Shown here in pieces: positions 1 through 8,810 of a stretch of DNA of 64,000 nt. The stretch covers positions 5,394,001 to 5,458,000 of the forward strand of contig NZ_CP195790.1 of the NCBI RefSeq assembly GCF_051465645.1. Direction: 5' to 3'. Under the pieces are notes generated by a model that saw nothing but the letters and a program-made list of their open reading frames with translations, searched no databases and was not told the DNA's origin. Both the position numbers and the translations under genes were made by a program. Every line of letters begins with the position of its first letter. The first letter of the stretch is position 1. The stretch is from Planctomicrobium sp051465645 (lineage in GTDB: Bacteria; Planctomycetota; Planctomycetia; Planctomycetales; Planctomycetaceae).

Positions 1-488
1 CGGCTGGATTCAATGCAACCGATGTGAGTCTTGCCCAATTTGGTTGCACGTGAAATCAACCTGAATTTAAGCGTGCCTGTTTCTCTAGGCTGTTGAAACA
101 ACACTAAAAGAAGTGTCTGGCTGCATTCAGAGGAAATTTCGGCCGATTCTTGCCAGTTTCAGGGTGGATCATCTTCCGTAGATAATAGTGATTTTTGGCT
201 TGATATTCGAATCGAAGCGGTTCGTCCTCGGGATTCGGGATCAAAAAAGCTGGACACAGAGGGTTTGAGGTAATTCAGGGGGTGTTTGCGGATTTTTCAG
301 GTGCTGTTACTTGTGAATTTCCTGATCATTTTGTGATTCTGGTTCACAGAGGAGTCAGTTACTGTGGTTGTAGATCACGCAGGCATGCAAAAATCCTGTT
401 GAGAGTCGCCTTCTTTTCTGGGCCGTCGTGGCGGTTTGGGGGAGTTGGTTGGGTGACGGGAGCCGAAGAGGGGAGCTTGGGGGACGCA
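1..488. other. Leading non-coding stretch
   Basis: I see no convincing gene here. An open frame runs into the downstream lipoprotein gene from about 282, but its first 69 codons (Cys/Arg/Phe-rich, no domain) do not look like protein, and the gene has a better start at 489. The stretch probably holds the promoter of that gene; no clear -35/-10 pair stood out. Confidence 0.5.
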
Positions 489-1439
489 ATGCGAAATCAA
501 AAGGTTTGGGCTGGTGTCGTTCTGGTTTTGCTGGGAGCGGTCAGCGGGATGTCGTGCCAGCAATCAGAAGGGCATGCCGGACCGGACGATAAGGCGGCGC
601 CGACTGCTGCCCCTCATTCAGCTCCAGTAAGTGCAGGGCAGGGAGCGAAGCCAGTTGTGGAGATGGAGATTCCCTCGATCTCGCTTTCGCAGGTGGTGAA
701 TGCGGCGAATCAGGCAGACGCCGGGGCAGAGCCGCTTTCACAGACGGCGGAAGAAGGAAGACGGCAGTTGTTTCTGGCGATGAAGCCATTGCAGATCATG
801 CTTGGGGACTGGCGGGGCACGACTCAAAAGGAAGTTGGCGATTTCAAAGGGCTCGACAAATCGCATTGGGTGTGGGATTTGAAGACGGATCGTAAGCAGC
901 CGGTGATGGTGATGACGTCGGATGCGAGCCCATACCTGAGGGAAGGGCGGCTTACCTGGCTGCCTGAGCGGAAGGTTTACCAGTTTAAGGTGGTTGATCC
1001 TGAGGGGGTGGCACGGACTCTGGAGGGGGCCTTCACTCAGGAAGCTGAAATGTTTCAGGGGGATGATCGGCAGTCGCATATCAAGTACAAGCTGGAACTG
1101 ACTCAGGTGGAACCTCAGGTTCAGCGTGATGCCTGGCAACTCGTCTTCAGTCAGCAGGAAAACAACCGGTATTTGCTGGAGATCCACAAGCGTCGGGGAA
1201 GTCGCTATTTACGAGTCGACACAGTGGCGACTCAGAGAGAAGGAACTTCGTTTGCGAAGAGCGACGAAGGTTATGGGCAGCGCGAGTGCATTATCTCTGG
1301 TGGTTTGGGGACAATGACCGTCAGTTATAAAGGGATGACCTACTGGGTTTGCTGCAGTGGATGCAAAGCGGCGTTTGATGAAGAGCCAGCGAAGTGGATC
1401 GCTGAGTTTCAGAAGAAAAAGGCCGCAGGAGCGATGTGA
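489..1439 (+). CDS. Lipoprotein with C-terminal YHS/TRASH-like Cys motif
   Basis: A 316-residue protein. The ATG at 489 is chosen because a signal peptide follows at once: basic MRNQK, a hydrophobic core of about 15 residues, then a lipobox-like G-M-S-C with Cys23. A low-complexity Ala/Pro stretch leads to a central region (about residues 95-250) that I do not recognise. The last 50 residues contain YWVCCSGCKAAFDEEP, which resembles the metal-binding end of YHS/TRASH domains, where clustered Cys residues bind soft metals. Inferred: an exported, membrane-anchored protein with a small metal-binding tail. It is followed by a strong terminator and converges on the next gene. The family of the central part is unknown. 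Confidence 0.75.
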   Translation: MRNQKVWAGVVLVLLGAVSGMSCQQSEGHAGPDDKAAPTAAPHSAPVSAGQGAKPVVEMEIPSISLSQVVNAANQADAGAEPLSQTAEEGRRQLFLAMKPLQIMLGDWRGTTQKEVGDFKGLDKSHWVWDLKTDRKQPVMVMTSDASPYLREGRLTWLPERKVYQFKVVDPEGVARTLEGAFTQEAEMFQGDDRQSHIKYKLELTQVEPQVQRDAWQLVFSQQENNRYLLEIHKRRGSRYLRVDTVATQREGTSFAKSDEGYGQRECIISGGLGTMTVSYKGMTYWVCCSGCKAAFDEEPAKWIAEFQKKKAAGAM

Positions 1440-1510
1440 TGGCGTCGCTGTCTGGGAAGTTCGCTGATGTGACAGCAGTTGCCGGATCTGTCGGAATGCC
1501 TCTGGAATGA

Positions 1511-1550
1511 AAAAAGCTCCCACACAATCAAATGTGTGGGAGCTTTTTTT
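1511..1550 (+). terminator. Bidirectional intrinsic terminator
   Basis: A 14-bp or longer perfect stem (AGCTCCCACACA against its complement) with a 6-nt loop, flanked by an A-run on the left and a run of seven T on the right. It can stop transcription of the lipoprotein gene on the plus strand and of the charged-protein gene on the minus strand, which converge here. Confidence 0.9.
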
Positions 1551-1587
1551 GTTGTGTCTGCTTTGAGGCTGAAGGCCTCAGGCAGGA

Positions 1588-2031
1588 TTACTCTTCTTCT
1601 TCGCCCTCGTAATCATCGTCTTCGTCGGCGTCTGCATCATCATCTGCATCGTCGTCCGAGTCGAGAACGGCTTCATCGTCGAGGATCTCCTCTTCGTCGC
1701 TCAGACGGACTTCGTCCTTTGCGGCGGATGATTCGTTCAGGGATTCTTTAATAGGCTGGATGAAGTAGAGCTTCTTGCTCTTGGATCGCAGGAGAGCCAG
1801 TTTCTCTTCGGCCTTGTCTTTTTCGTTGTAAGCGAATCGGCCTTCTTCCTTCAGTGTTCCGCTGAAGACACCCCACATCAAACGTTTACGTTCTGGGGCT
1901 TTGGCTTTGCGCTTACGGGCAGGGGCCTTTCGAGTTCCACTCTTCTTGGAAGTGGTCTCTTTCTTGACCTTGCCCTGCTTTTCTGCAGCTTCGTATTCCC
2001 GACGTTTGTCCAGCAGACGCTTGGAGGCCAT
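1588..2031 (-). CDS. Bipolar charged protein, basic N-terminus and acidic tail
   Basis: A 147-residue protein with very uneven charge. Residues 1-50 are Lys/Arg-rich with Ala/Pro (KKSGTRKAPARKRKAKAPERKR), as in histone-H1-like tails. Residues 50-95 form a compact segment (LMWGVFSGTLKEEGRFAYNEKDKAEEKL). The last 45 residues are almost all Asp and Glu. There is no signal peptide, so it is expected in the cytoplasm. A basic tail could bind nucleic acid and the acidic tail could mask it or act as a histone-chaperone-like surface; this is inference from composition. I cannot name a family. It is monocistronic, transcribed away from the tRNA. Confidence 0.7.
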   Translation of the reverse strand: MASKRLLDKRREYEAAEKQGKVKKETTSKKSGTRKAPARKRKAKAPERKRLMWGVFSGTLKEEGRFAYNEKDKAEEKLALLRSKSKKLYFIQPIKESLNESSAAKDEVRLSDEEEILDDEAVLDSDDDADDDADADEDDDYEGEEEE

Positions 2032-2330
2032 TCCCGTTCCTTAAACGATCACGCTTATTAACGCGAGGCGATCCGAAAATCGCGTCGCTGATAGATTCAG
2101 AGTCGATGCCGTCGAATTCACGCCGCTCCTGCAAAGAGGAGTCGATTGACCTTAATAAAAGGTCGAGTGAAGCAAAGTAGTTTCGCAATTCCTCATACGG
2201 ATGTCAATTGGCACTCAAGCCTCAGTTGCCAGACTGGTCAAGCTGAATGCAAGAAAAGCAGGAATTGTAAGGATTTTGAGGTCGCTGGAAACTGCTGCAA
2301 AAAACAGCCAGCAAATTTTTGCCTTCCTGG
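2032..2330. other. Non-coding gap before tRNA-Asp
   Basis: No coding potential recognised. The left part is the leader of the minus-strand charged-protein gene and the right part runs into the tRNA promoter. Confidence 0.4.
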
Positions 2331-2357
2331 TTGACGACTCCAAAAGAGATTTATAAA
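2331..2357 (+). promoter_or_regulatory. Likely sigma-70 promoter of tRNA-Asp
   Basis: TTGACG and TATAAA are separated by 15 bp, ending about 20 bp before the mature tRNA 5' end, so transcription would begin around 2364. The boxes match the bacterial housekeeping consensus well; the spacer is shorter than the usual 16-18 bp. Confidence 0.5.
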
Positions 2358-2377
2358 CTGCCGCTCGCACAAAGCAA

Positions 2378-2451
<74 letters not shown>

Positions 2452-2481
2452 CTTGCAATTCAATTTGCTTACTGTGCATTT

Positions 2482-2517
2482 AGCCGTCTCGGTGGATCCC
2501 ATCGAGACGGCTTTTTT
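2482..2517 (+). terminator. Terminator after tRNA-Asp
   Basis: A 10-bp perfect stem, AGCCGTCTCG against CGAGACGGCT, with an 11-nt loop and then six T. It lies 30 nt past the tRNA and is a typical Rho-independent end. Confidence 0.9.
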
Positions 2518-2751
2518 CGTTTCTGCCAACTGCTTATGGCCAAGTTGATCACGAAGCGGTGCATGCCGACCGATTCGCTACAAATTCAATGTTGGAATGT
2601 ATTTGAAATCGTCTCTGGGTGTGGCAAAGCGTCTGTGCATCTCTTTCGCACGTATGGCTTCCATCAGAGTGGGATCAGACCGAGCACGGAATGATATTGC
2701 GTTCGCAGCGACCAAGGTTTATGCGTGCGTGCCAGCTTCCTGCGTGGCGGC

Positions 2752-2949
2752 TTAATGTTTCCGTTTTGATGACGGGGGTGAATCCTTGAGGCCTGCAGGA
2801 ATTTGTTGCGTTTCTGCTTCCTGTGCCTTCTTGATATATGCATCCTGATCAGGCGTCGTTGCTATTAAGGTTCGCCTGCCTGCATTCCTGGCTGCCTCAA
2901 GCTGCGCTTTTTGTTCTTCCGTGATATTGAAGGCCATTTTGCTTTTCAT
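2752..2949 (-). CDS. Small hypothetical protein
   Basis: About 65 residues (MKSKMAFNITEEQKAQLEAARNAG...), hydrophilic and probably helical, ending in a Pro/Ser/Lys-rich tail. There is no signal peptide or known motif. The frame also opens upstream with GTG at 2970 and has another ATG at 2937; none has a strong Shine-Dalgarno sequence, so the start is uncertain. It lies just beyond the DUF1501 gene on the same strand and could be cotranscribed. The codon pattern looks coding, but the call rests on composition only. Confidence 0.45.
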   Translation of the reverse strand: MKSKMAFNITEEQKAQLEAARNAGRRTLIATTPDQDAYIKKAQEAETQQIPAGLKDSPPSSKRKH

Positions 2950-2997
2950 GTCATGGGAGATGATTGGCACAATGTTCGAAATCGTCGTGCATGACTC

Positions 2998-4278
2998 TTA
3001 AGAGAAGAGTTCCTGTACGACTTCGCCGCCGTCGACAACTTTCAGTGGTCGCCCCTGTGGGCTCATGTTTTCGTGAGCAGGGTCGATTTTGAGGGAATGG
3101 GAAATCGACTGCAGAAGATCCGCGACCGCGACCGGGCGATCTTTGATTGCCGACCCGTCATCTGTTGTCGAGCCGATTGTCTGTCCCCCTCGAACTCCGC
3201 CTCCTGCGAGCCAGCAGTTGAATGCGCGTGGGAAGTGATCGCGACCACCTCGGGCATTCACTTGTGGGGTGCGTCCAAATTCTCCAGCCCAAACAATCAG
3301 GGTCTGGTCCAGCATTCCACGGCTTTTCAGGTCGTTGATCAGAGCGGCACTGGCCACATCGACTTCGCTCGCGAGTTCACTGACACGTTCAAAGACGCTG
3401 TCGTGTGTGTCCCAGCCATTTTTTTGAACTTCGACGAAAGTGACTCCGCGTTCGATCAGGCGTCGGGCAAGAAGGCACCCACGACCGAAAGCATTGTCGC
3501 CGTATTTGTCTCGCAATGATTGGGGTTCGTCTCCAAGGTCAAAGCATTGGGTGTCGTTGCTGAAGACGAATTTCGTCGCTTTGGCGTACAGTTGCTGATG
3601 ACTTTGAACAGCTTGGACCGCTCCCTGATTTTCGAAGCCGCCTTCGAGGTTCTGGAGCAGGTTGAGTCTGCGTTCAAGGCGGCGTTGACCGTCGGGGACG
3701 CGAATGTTTTGTGGCATCTCACCTGGGCGGTCCACGACAAACGGTTCGTAATTGACGCCAAGGAACCCGGCCCCGGCTGTTCGACCAATGGAGACAACGC
3801 TGGGGAGGTCTGATTCTTTGTTTGCCAGTTGTTGTGCGATCAAGCTGCCAAAACTGGGGTGTTTCACACTGCCAGTTGGAACATACCCGGTGTGCATCTG
3901 GTAGGTTGCACGTTGGTGATTTCCTTCTTTGTTTGTCATCGAGCGGATGACCGCGACTTCGTTCATGACCTGAGCCATGTTTGTCCAGTCGTGGGCAATC
4001 TGAATGCCGGGGACAGACGTGGAAATCGCCTTCGTGTCGCCGCTGTTCTTGTGATCCGGCTTAGGATCGAAGGTTTCCAACTGACTGGGGCCGCCGCTCA
4101 TCCAGAGCAGGATCATGGATCGGCCCTGCTTGCGGAGTTCCTCGGCCTGAACTGCCATCTGTTCGCGAAAGCTGAGAGCCCCGGCAGCGGCTCCTGACGC
4201 GGACACGTTTTGAATGAATCGGCGACGTGTGACCTGGTTCCCGGTGAACTGGATGTGCTCGCTCGTGTATGTCGTCAT
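2998..4278 (-). CDS. DUF1501 family exported protein
   Basis: A 426-residue protein of the DUF1501 family, one of the large planctomycete families found beside DUF1549/DUF1553 proteins. A twin-arginine-type N-terminus is visible (residues 17-35, TRRRFIQNVSASGAAAGAL), followed by the family pattern SMILLWMSGGPSQLETFDPKP and, later, the sulfatase/alkaline-phosphatase-like stretch LIVWAGEFGRTPQ with GGRDHFPRAF. Members are thought to adopt an alkaline-phosphatase-like fold; their substrates are not established. It is the second gene of a pair: the DUF1549 gene ends 42 nt upstream, so the two are almost certainly one transcript and act together outside the cytoplasm. Confidence 0.92.
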   Translation of the reverse strand: MTTYTSEHIQFTGNQVTRRRFIQNVSASGAAAGALSFREQMAVQAEELRKQGRSMILLWMSGGPSQLETFDPKPDHKNSGDTKAISTSVPGIQIAHDWTNMAQVMNEVAVIRSMTNKEGNHQRATYQMHTGYVPTGSVKHPSFGSLIAQQLANKESDLPSVVSIGRTAGAGFLGVNYEPFVVDRPGEMPQNIRVPDGQRRLERRLNLLQNLEGGFENQGAVQAVQSHQQLYAKATKFVFSNDTQCFDLGDEPQSLRDKYGDNAFGRGCLLARRLIERGVTFVEVQKNGWDTHDSVFERVSELASEVDVASAALINDLKSRGMLDQTLIVWAGEFGRTPQVNARGGRDHFPRAFNCWLAGGGVRGGQTIGSTTDDGSAIKDRPVAVADLLQSISHSLKIDPAHENMSPQGRPLKVVDGGEVVQELFS

Positions 4279-4320
4279 TGGAGAGTTCCTGGATGCAAGA
4301 GACAGGGAGAGCAGATCGGT

Positions 4321-6174
4321 TTACCGTTTCGACAGAAATTCAGTGGAATTCAGCAGCGCCCAGAGGATGTCCTCGAATGCTTCGTTGCGATCGCCGGTCG
4401 CTTTAATATAGCTCAGATTGATCTTTTGTTCTTCCGGACTTGGATGGCGAGTCAGCGTGGTGAGATAAAGTTCATCCAGTGCGGCTTTGTTGTCGCGGGT
4501 GTTTCGAAGCAGAATTCCGAGGTTCGTGCGTCCTTCAGCTTGAATGCGTGCGTTCAAGGAAGGGGAGTTCATAAGATAGAGCGCCTGTGGAATACTGCCG
4601 GCAAGTTCATCCTGCGGAGTCGATGGATCGAAGCCGAAGATTCCAGTAAATGCGGTCTTTTGGCGATAGTTTGCTGCTGGCAACAAGGCTGCCATGTTCT
4701 CCCGACGCTGCATGAACCGACCGGTGGCTCCGAAGTTCCCAACGGCACTTTGCAGGGAGAGATAAATCTGATCGCCTCGCAGACGCGTCGGTGTTGCCGC
4801 GGCGAATGGATGTTCGTTCAGGTTCGATCCAGCAGGGGCAAGTTGGCGTTGATATGCCTGCGTATTCATGATGGTGCGGAACAGCCACTTGATGTCATAG
4901 TTTGATTCGGTGAACTGACTCGCCAGCAGGGCCAGGACTTCAGGGTGGATGGTCTCTTTAGTTTCGCCCATGTCATCGATTGGCATGGTGAATCCCTGAC
5001 CAAGTAACTCGCTCCAGATACGATTGACGAATGCCTTCGCAAACCATGGATTAGATTTGGAAGTGATGTATTTCGATGCGGCGTTGCGACGGGCGAGATC
5101 ATCCATTCCATGTTGCAAGGCAGGGCCTTCTGCTTCTTCAACGAAAAACGCCGGTTCAATCAGCGTTCCCTTCGAAGAAGGGTTTTTCAGGTCAGGCATG
5201 TAATGTTCTGCATTGCCACGACCCGGCTGCATGACGGCCTGGGCGAGTGCAGCGGTCAGTTCTTCGGTGTTGAGTTTCCTGTCTTTGTTCTTATCGAATG
5301 TCGTCAGCAGATCATCAAACCGATTGGCGATTTGCCCCCGAGCTTCCTGTTTGCTGATGGCGCCGTCCCGATTCCGATCAAGTCTGAAAAGGAGAACGCG
5401 TGGTTCAGGACGGTTTCCCAGTCGCGCTGCTGTGGCATTCAGCGAACCAATATTGAAGGTGCGTTCTGTTCCGGAATTATCAATTCGAAATGTCGTTCTG
5501 GTGAAATAGGCCGCAAGCTCATGGAACTGTTCACGCTTCCATGGATCTGTCGGGTGGTCATGACAGTTGGCGCAGTTCAGTTGAATTCCCAGGAAGATTC
5601 GTGGGACTTCCGAGGCAATTTCTTCCGGCACGCTGGCATGTGCAAAGAAGAGTGCCGTCTGGCCTGACTTTCGGACATCACCGCTGGCGGTCAGCAGTTC
5701 GTGAGTAATTTCGCCCCATGAACGATTATTGTTGAGTTGTGCGGCCATCCATTGCTGAAAGATGGGCCGACCAAGCTGCGAGCGCTGTTCTGTGGCACGC
5801 ATGAAAATGACGTCAGTCCAGTAATTGGCCCAGAGTTCTCCGAAGGCGGGATCTCCAAGAAGTTTCTCAATCAGCTCTGAGCGTTTCTTCTCGGAAGGGG
5901 AAAGCACAAAGGTTGTGACATCGGACGGAGGGGAGAGTGTGCCAAGGAGGTCGAGTCTGGCTCGACGGAGAAAGTCTTCATCTCGAACAGTCGAGATCGG
6001 GGTGATCCCATCCTCACTGAATTTCTGATTCAGCAGGCGATCCACTTCAGACGCTGTTTGAGTGACGTCCGGGGCCGAATCCGCGGCCAGTAGAGGGCTG
6101 CGATCGAGGGGTGAGAATAGGATGGCGGCAGACGTCACGGCACAGACGAAAAATGTGTTCATCCGGTTTCGCAT
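4321..6174 (-). CDS. DUF1549/DUF1553 protein with EF-hand pair
   Basis: 617 residues from the ATG at 6174, where a signal peptide starts (MRNRMNTFFVCAVTSAAILF); the frame extends to 6273 without signal-like sequence. The DUF1549 domain covers about residues 40-230 and contains CANCH (201-205) in its NCANCHDHP motif, which resembles a c-type haem site. Two EF-hand-like loops follow, DRNRDGAISKQE (266-277) and DKNKDRKLNTEE (294-305), so calcium binding is likely. DUF1553 makes up the C-terminal half (HPEVLALLASQF, NSPSLN). This family is greatly expanded in planctomycetes and is always paired with DUF1501 proteins; the biochemical role is unknown. Confidence 0.92.
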   Translation of the reverse strand: MRNRMNTFFVCAVTSAAILFSPLDRSPLLAADSAPDVTQTASEVDRLLNQKFSEDGITPISTVRDEDFLRRARLDLLGTLSPPSDVTTFVLSPSEKKRSELIEKLLGDPAFGELWANYWTDVIFMRATEQRSQLGRPIFQQWMAAQLNNNRSWGEITHELLTASGDVRKSGQTALFFAHASVPEEIASEVPRIFLGIQLNCANCHDHPTDPWKREQFHELAAYFTRTTFRIDNSGTERTFNIGSLNATAARLGNRPEPRVLLFRLDRNRDGAISKQEARGQIANRFDDLLTTFDKNKDRKLNTEELTAALAQAVMQPGRGNAEHYMPDLKNPSSKGTLIEPAFFVEEAEGPALQHGMDDLARRNAASKYITSKSNPWFAKAFVNRIWSELLGQGFTMPIDDMGETKETIHPEVLALLASQFTESNYDIKWLFRTIMNTQAYQRQLAPAGSNLNEHPFAAATPTRLRGDQIYLSLQSAVGNFGATGRFMQRRENMAALLPAANYRQKTAFTGIFGFDPSTPQDELAGSIPQALYLMNSPSLNARIQAEGRTNLGILLRNTRDNKAALDELYLTTLTRHPSPEEQKINLSYIKATGDRNEAFEDILWALLNSTEFLSKR

Positions 6175-6552
6175 AGAAATCCCCACCAGACCGTACTGGT
6201 CTCGGTTTTGTCGTATGGCAGGGATCGTTTCTGACTTTGAAGCCAACTTCAAAGTCCGTTTCCCGCTTGCCATTCAGGCCCGTTGAGTGATCGAAATCAA
6301 TTTTTGTTGAGTTTCTTATTGAATCTAACCCGGCAGGAGCGAATTCAGGTTTCGGATTTTTCCAATTTTCCAAGAGAACGATTCTACCAGAATCGGGCGA
6401 AAAGGAATTGTTCGTGTGAATCGTCGGGAAGCACGGGCGTCTGGGGAATCCTGAAAAAGAAAAAGCCAGTCAATTTGATGACTGGCTTGATCGGAGTGAA
6501 ACGGAATTCGTTGCAGATTTAATGTGGGTTGCCTGACAGTCCGTATTCCTGA
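6175..6552. other. Gap with terminator between sigma factor and DUF1549 gene
   Basis: No gene seen. It contains the leader of the DUF1549 gene and, at the right, the sigma-factor terminator listed separately. Confidence 0.4.
6453..6488 (-). terminator. Terminator of the sigma-factor gene
   Basis: A 10-bp stem AAGCCAGTCA/TGACTGGCTT with a 6-nt loop. Read on the minus strand it is followed by TTTCTTTTTC. It sits 65 nt after the stop of the minus-strand sigma factor. Confidence 0.8.
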
Positions 6553-7500
6553 TCATGCATAGGTTTCTTTATGAAACCGCATTTGCAGGGCCAGGTCTTG
6601 AAGTTTCTCAATTGCTGAGAGCTGCAACTGGCGAACTCGTTCTTTACTGAGGCCAACGCGCTCGGCCACTGTTTTTAACGTGGCTGATTCCTCGCCATTC
6701 AAGCCAAATCGTTCAATGATAATCGTCTTTTCACGAGGCGTCAGGCAGTCGTCGAATCGTTCAATCAGAGTTGTCGCAAGTTTCGGATCGAGTGACTGTT
6801 CTGTCGAAACCGGCTGGTGGGCATTTGCCAGAATCTCTGTCGGAGAAAGCACTTCTCTCTGCCGCCGTTTCTGCTTTCTTTGCATCAGTCGGTAGAAGTG
6901 TCGTTGGATTGCATGAGTTGCGTAGGTGCTGAAGCGGAATCCCCGCGAGTAATCGAATTTATCGATCGCGTTCACGAGGATGAGATTTCCTTCACTGATG
7001 AACTCGTCTCGATCCTGATGTGAATTGGTTGTCTTCGTGGCGATTGAAGTCACCAGTCGCAGGTTGGCCTGTACGAGCAATTGACGAGCTTCATTCGCCA
7101 GTTTCAGTAAGTCGTCGATCGACACCTTCCCCATTTGGGGATAACGGCTGGTTACGAAAATTGAGAGGTTGCGACCTGAACGCGGGGCGCGTGTTCCAGC
7201 TTGCAGCCGAGATGCCGTGAATTTACAGAAGTTCATTTTACGGAAGAGGTAACGTTCGCCTTCCGGCGTCAATAACTTGCGATGGTTCAGGTCATAATCA
7301 TCGGAGGCTGCCGATTCCAAGGGGGCATCTGTCGGCTCCTCTTCTTGGTAGAGCTTGTCTGGAGCCTCACTGAGCAGTTGATCTAACGTCAATGTTCTGA
7401 ATTCGTCAGATTCGATGTACGTAATTGAGAGCCGACTCAAACTGAGGGTGTCGTTCGACAGACTGAACTGATGGCCGGCTGTTGTGAAAGGCGCGATCAT
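6553..7500 (-). CDS. Sigma-70 family RNA polymerase sigma factor
   Basis: A 315-residue sigma factor with regions 2, 3-like and 4. Region 2 runs from about residue 150 to 215: the core-binding helix (ANLRLVTSIATKTTNSHQDRDEFISEGNLILVNAIDKFDYSRGFRFSTYA... in pieces) and the -10-reading TYATHAIQRH. Region 4 is at about 245-305, with DCLTPREKTIIIERFGL and the helix-turn-helix TVAERVGLSKERVRQLQ. The N-terminal 75 residues lack region 1.1. The stretch LLTPEGERYLFRKMNFCK is typical of a planctomycete sigma group. It is divergent from a DksA-type gene, so two RNA-polymerase-directed regulators share one control region. Which stress or growth state it serves cannot be read from the sequence. Confidence 0.93.
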   Translation of the reverse strand: MIAPFTTAGHQFSLSNDTLSLSRLSITYIESDEFRTLTLDQLLSEAPDKLYQEEEPTDAPLESAASDDYDLNHRKLLTPEGERYLFRKMNFCKFTASRLQAGTRAPRSGRNLSIFVTSRYPQMGKVSIDDLLKLANEARQLLVQANLRLVTSIATKTTNSHQDRDEFISEGNLILVNAIDKFDYSRGFRFSTYATHAIQRHFYRLMQRKQKRRQREVLSPTEILANAHQPVSTEQSLDPKLATTLIERFDDCLTPREKTIIIERFGLNGEESATLKTVAERVGLSKERVRQLQLSAIEKLQDLALQMRFHKETYA

Positions 7501-7829
7501 GTTTGTACTCCAATTCGTTCAATTCAATCATTATTGTGATCGAATGAACGAATTTTGCAACCACGAAAACGTTCAAAGCGTTCATTTGATTCGCAGGAGA
7601 ACGTTTCGAACTTTCCGTTTAGGAGGAAGAATCGAGTTACGAAGAATGTGGCGACATAATCGTTAACAAACGACTGTGAAAGAATTTCGGGAGAAAAAAC
7701 CGAGAAAATCACATAAATTACTCAAGGAACGGATCAATCAATTTTGAAGATCCTTGAAATTTGTCGAGGGCGGGGGGATACTGAATTTCCCTGAGTTTGG
7801 CCCACTTGTCCTCAAGTCGGAACGATCGC
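7501..7829. promoter_or_regulatory. Divergent control region, sigma factor / DksA gene
   Basis: An AT-rich 330-bp stretch between divergent genes. It carries several copies of the word CGTTC or its complement GAACG, at about 7516, 7546, 7570, 7579 and 7599, including ATGAACG (7544-7550) facing CGTTCAT (7579-7585) and the near-palindrome GAACGTTTCGAAC (7599-7611). These could be operator half-sites. No clear -35/-10 box was assigned. Confidence 0.35.
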
Positions 7830-8219
7830 ATGCTGAAAACGAAAGATCTGGAGCAGTTCCGCGAATTGCTTCTCTCGCTGCAGACTCGGTTACAGGGAGA
7901 TGTTCAGACACTTTCTGTAAGCGCCTTGGGGTCCTCTTCGGACTCCAAAAGCCCAACGCACATGGCTGAACTTGGTACGGAAACGTACGAACAGGATTTC
8001 TCGCTCCGGATCATGGAGAGCGATCAGGAAGTCCTGAAAGAGATTCGCGATGCCCTGAGGCGAATCGATAGTGGTGAATTCGGATTATGTGAAGGATGTG
8101 TCGAGTTAGGTCGTCCACCTTCAAAGTGCTGGATTCCCAAAACACGCCTGAAGCATATCCCTTATGCACGTAACTGTGTCAGTTGTGCAGAAAGCCTCGA
8201 ACGTCAGTTTAGTTATTAA
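7830..8219 (+). CDS. DksA/TraR-type zinc-finger protein
   Basis: 129 residues from the ATG at 7830; the frame extends 11 codons upstream without support. A helical N-terminal half (coiled-coil hairpin, KDLEQFRELLLSLQTRL and later DQEVLKEIRDALRRIDSGEFGLCEGC) ends in a four-Cys zinc finger with C87, C90, C116 and C119. The phrase RIDSGEFGLCEGC is a hallmark of the DksA/TraR/YocK group. DksA binds the RNA polymerase secondary channel and alters initiation with ppGpp; the tip acids of true DksA (DxxDxA) are not obvious here, so a YocK-like general role is also possible. It is monocistronic and divergent from the sigma factor. Confidence 0.88.
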   Translation: MLKTKDLEQFRELLLSLQTRLQGDVQTLSVSALGSSSDSKSPTHMAELGTETYEQDFSLRIMESDQEVLKEIRDALRRIDSGEFGLCEGCVELGRPPSKCWIPKTRLKHIPYARNCVSCAESLERQFSY

Positions 8220-8486
8220 TCCGGTCGTCCCTTTCTCTGCTCGCGTCGCACTTATGTTTTCTGAACATGCTGTTTGCGACGTCGTCGAGATCACGGACTT
8301 CGGGAGTTAAGAGTCGTCAGGATTGATTCATTTTAATGGGGGATGCTTTCGCTCTTCATTTGATTTGTGAAATTGCGATGGCAGGAAACCTGTTGAAGCT
8401 GAATAAGTTTGGCGGACATTTTTCAATTTGATTGGATAACGAGATCAGTGGCGCGTTGTTGCATTGCTGCAACGCACCATCCTTCC

Positions 8487-8519
8487 AGGACATGTGGTTT
8501 AACCCGCATGTCCTTTTTT
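8487..8519 (+). terminator. Terminator-like hairpin
   Basis: AGGACATG and CATGTCCT form an 8-bp stem with a 12-nt loop, followed by six T. It lies about 270 nt after the DksA-type gene, too far to be its obvious end, so it may close a small non-coding transcript or a long 3' UTR. Confidence 0.6.
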
Positions 8520-8810
8520 GTTGGATTTGATGTGATTCTTTCGGGAACTTATCTGGCCGGAAGTGAGAGTTTTGTTCGATGAAGAACGGCGTTCACAAAT
8601 GGAATTCTGTGAGCCCGGAACGGATCGGGCAGCGATTCATTTCGCGATTGATTGAGATTGCAGGGGGGAGATGGTTACCGTGAGCAGATTGCTGGAACGG
8701 AATTCATGGAAACCGGTTGAATCTGAGCACGAATGAGCGTTTCCAGACTCAGCGGAATTGGATTTTGAGATCTCTCCGTTCATCTATGCGACAGGGCAGT
8801 GTTTCATTCG

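Noticed and set aside
282..488. N-terminal extension of the first lipoprotein
   Set aside because: The extra 69 codons hide the signal peptide and look non-coding; the ATG at 489 fits export.
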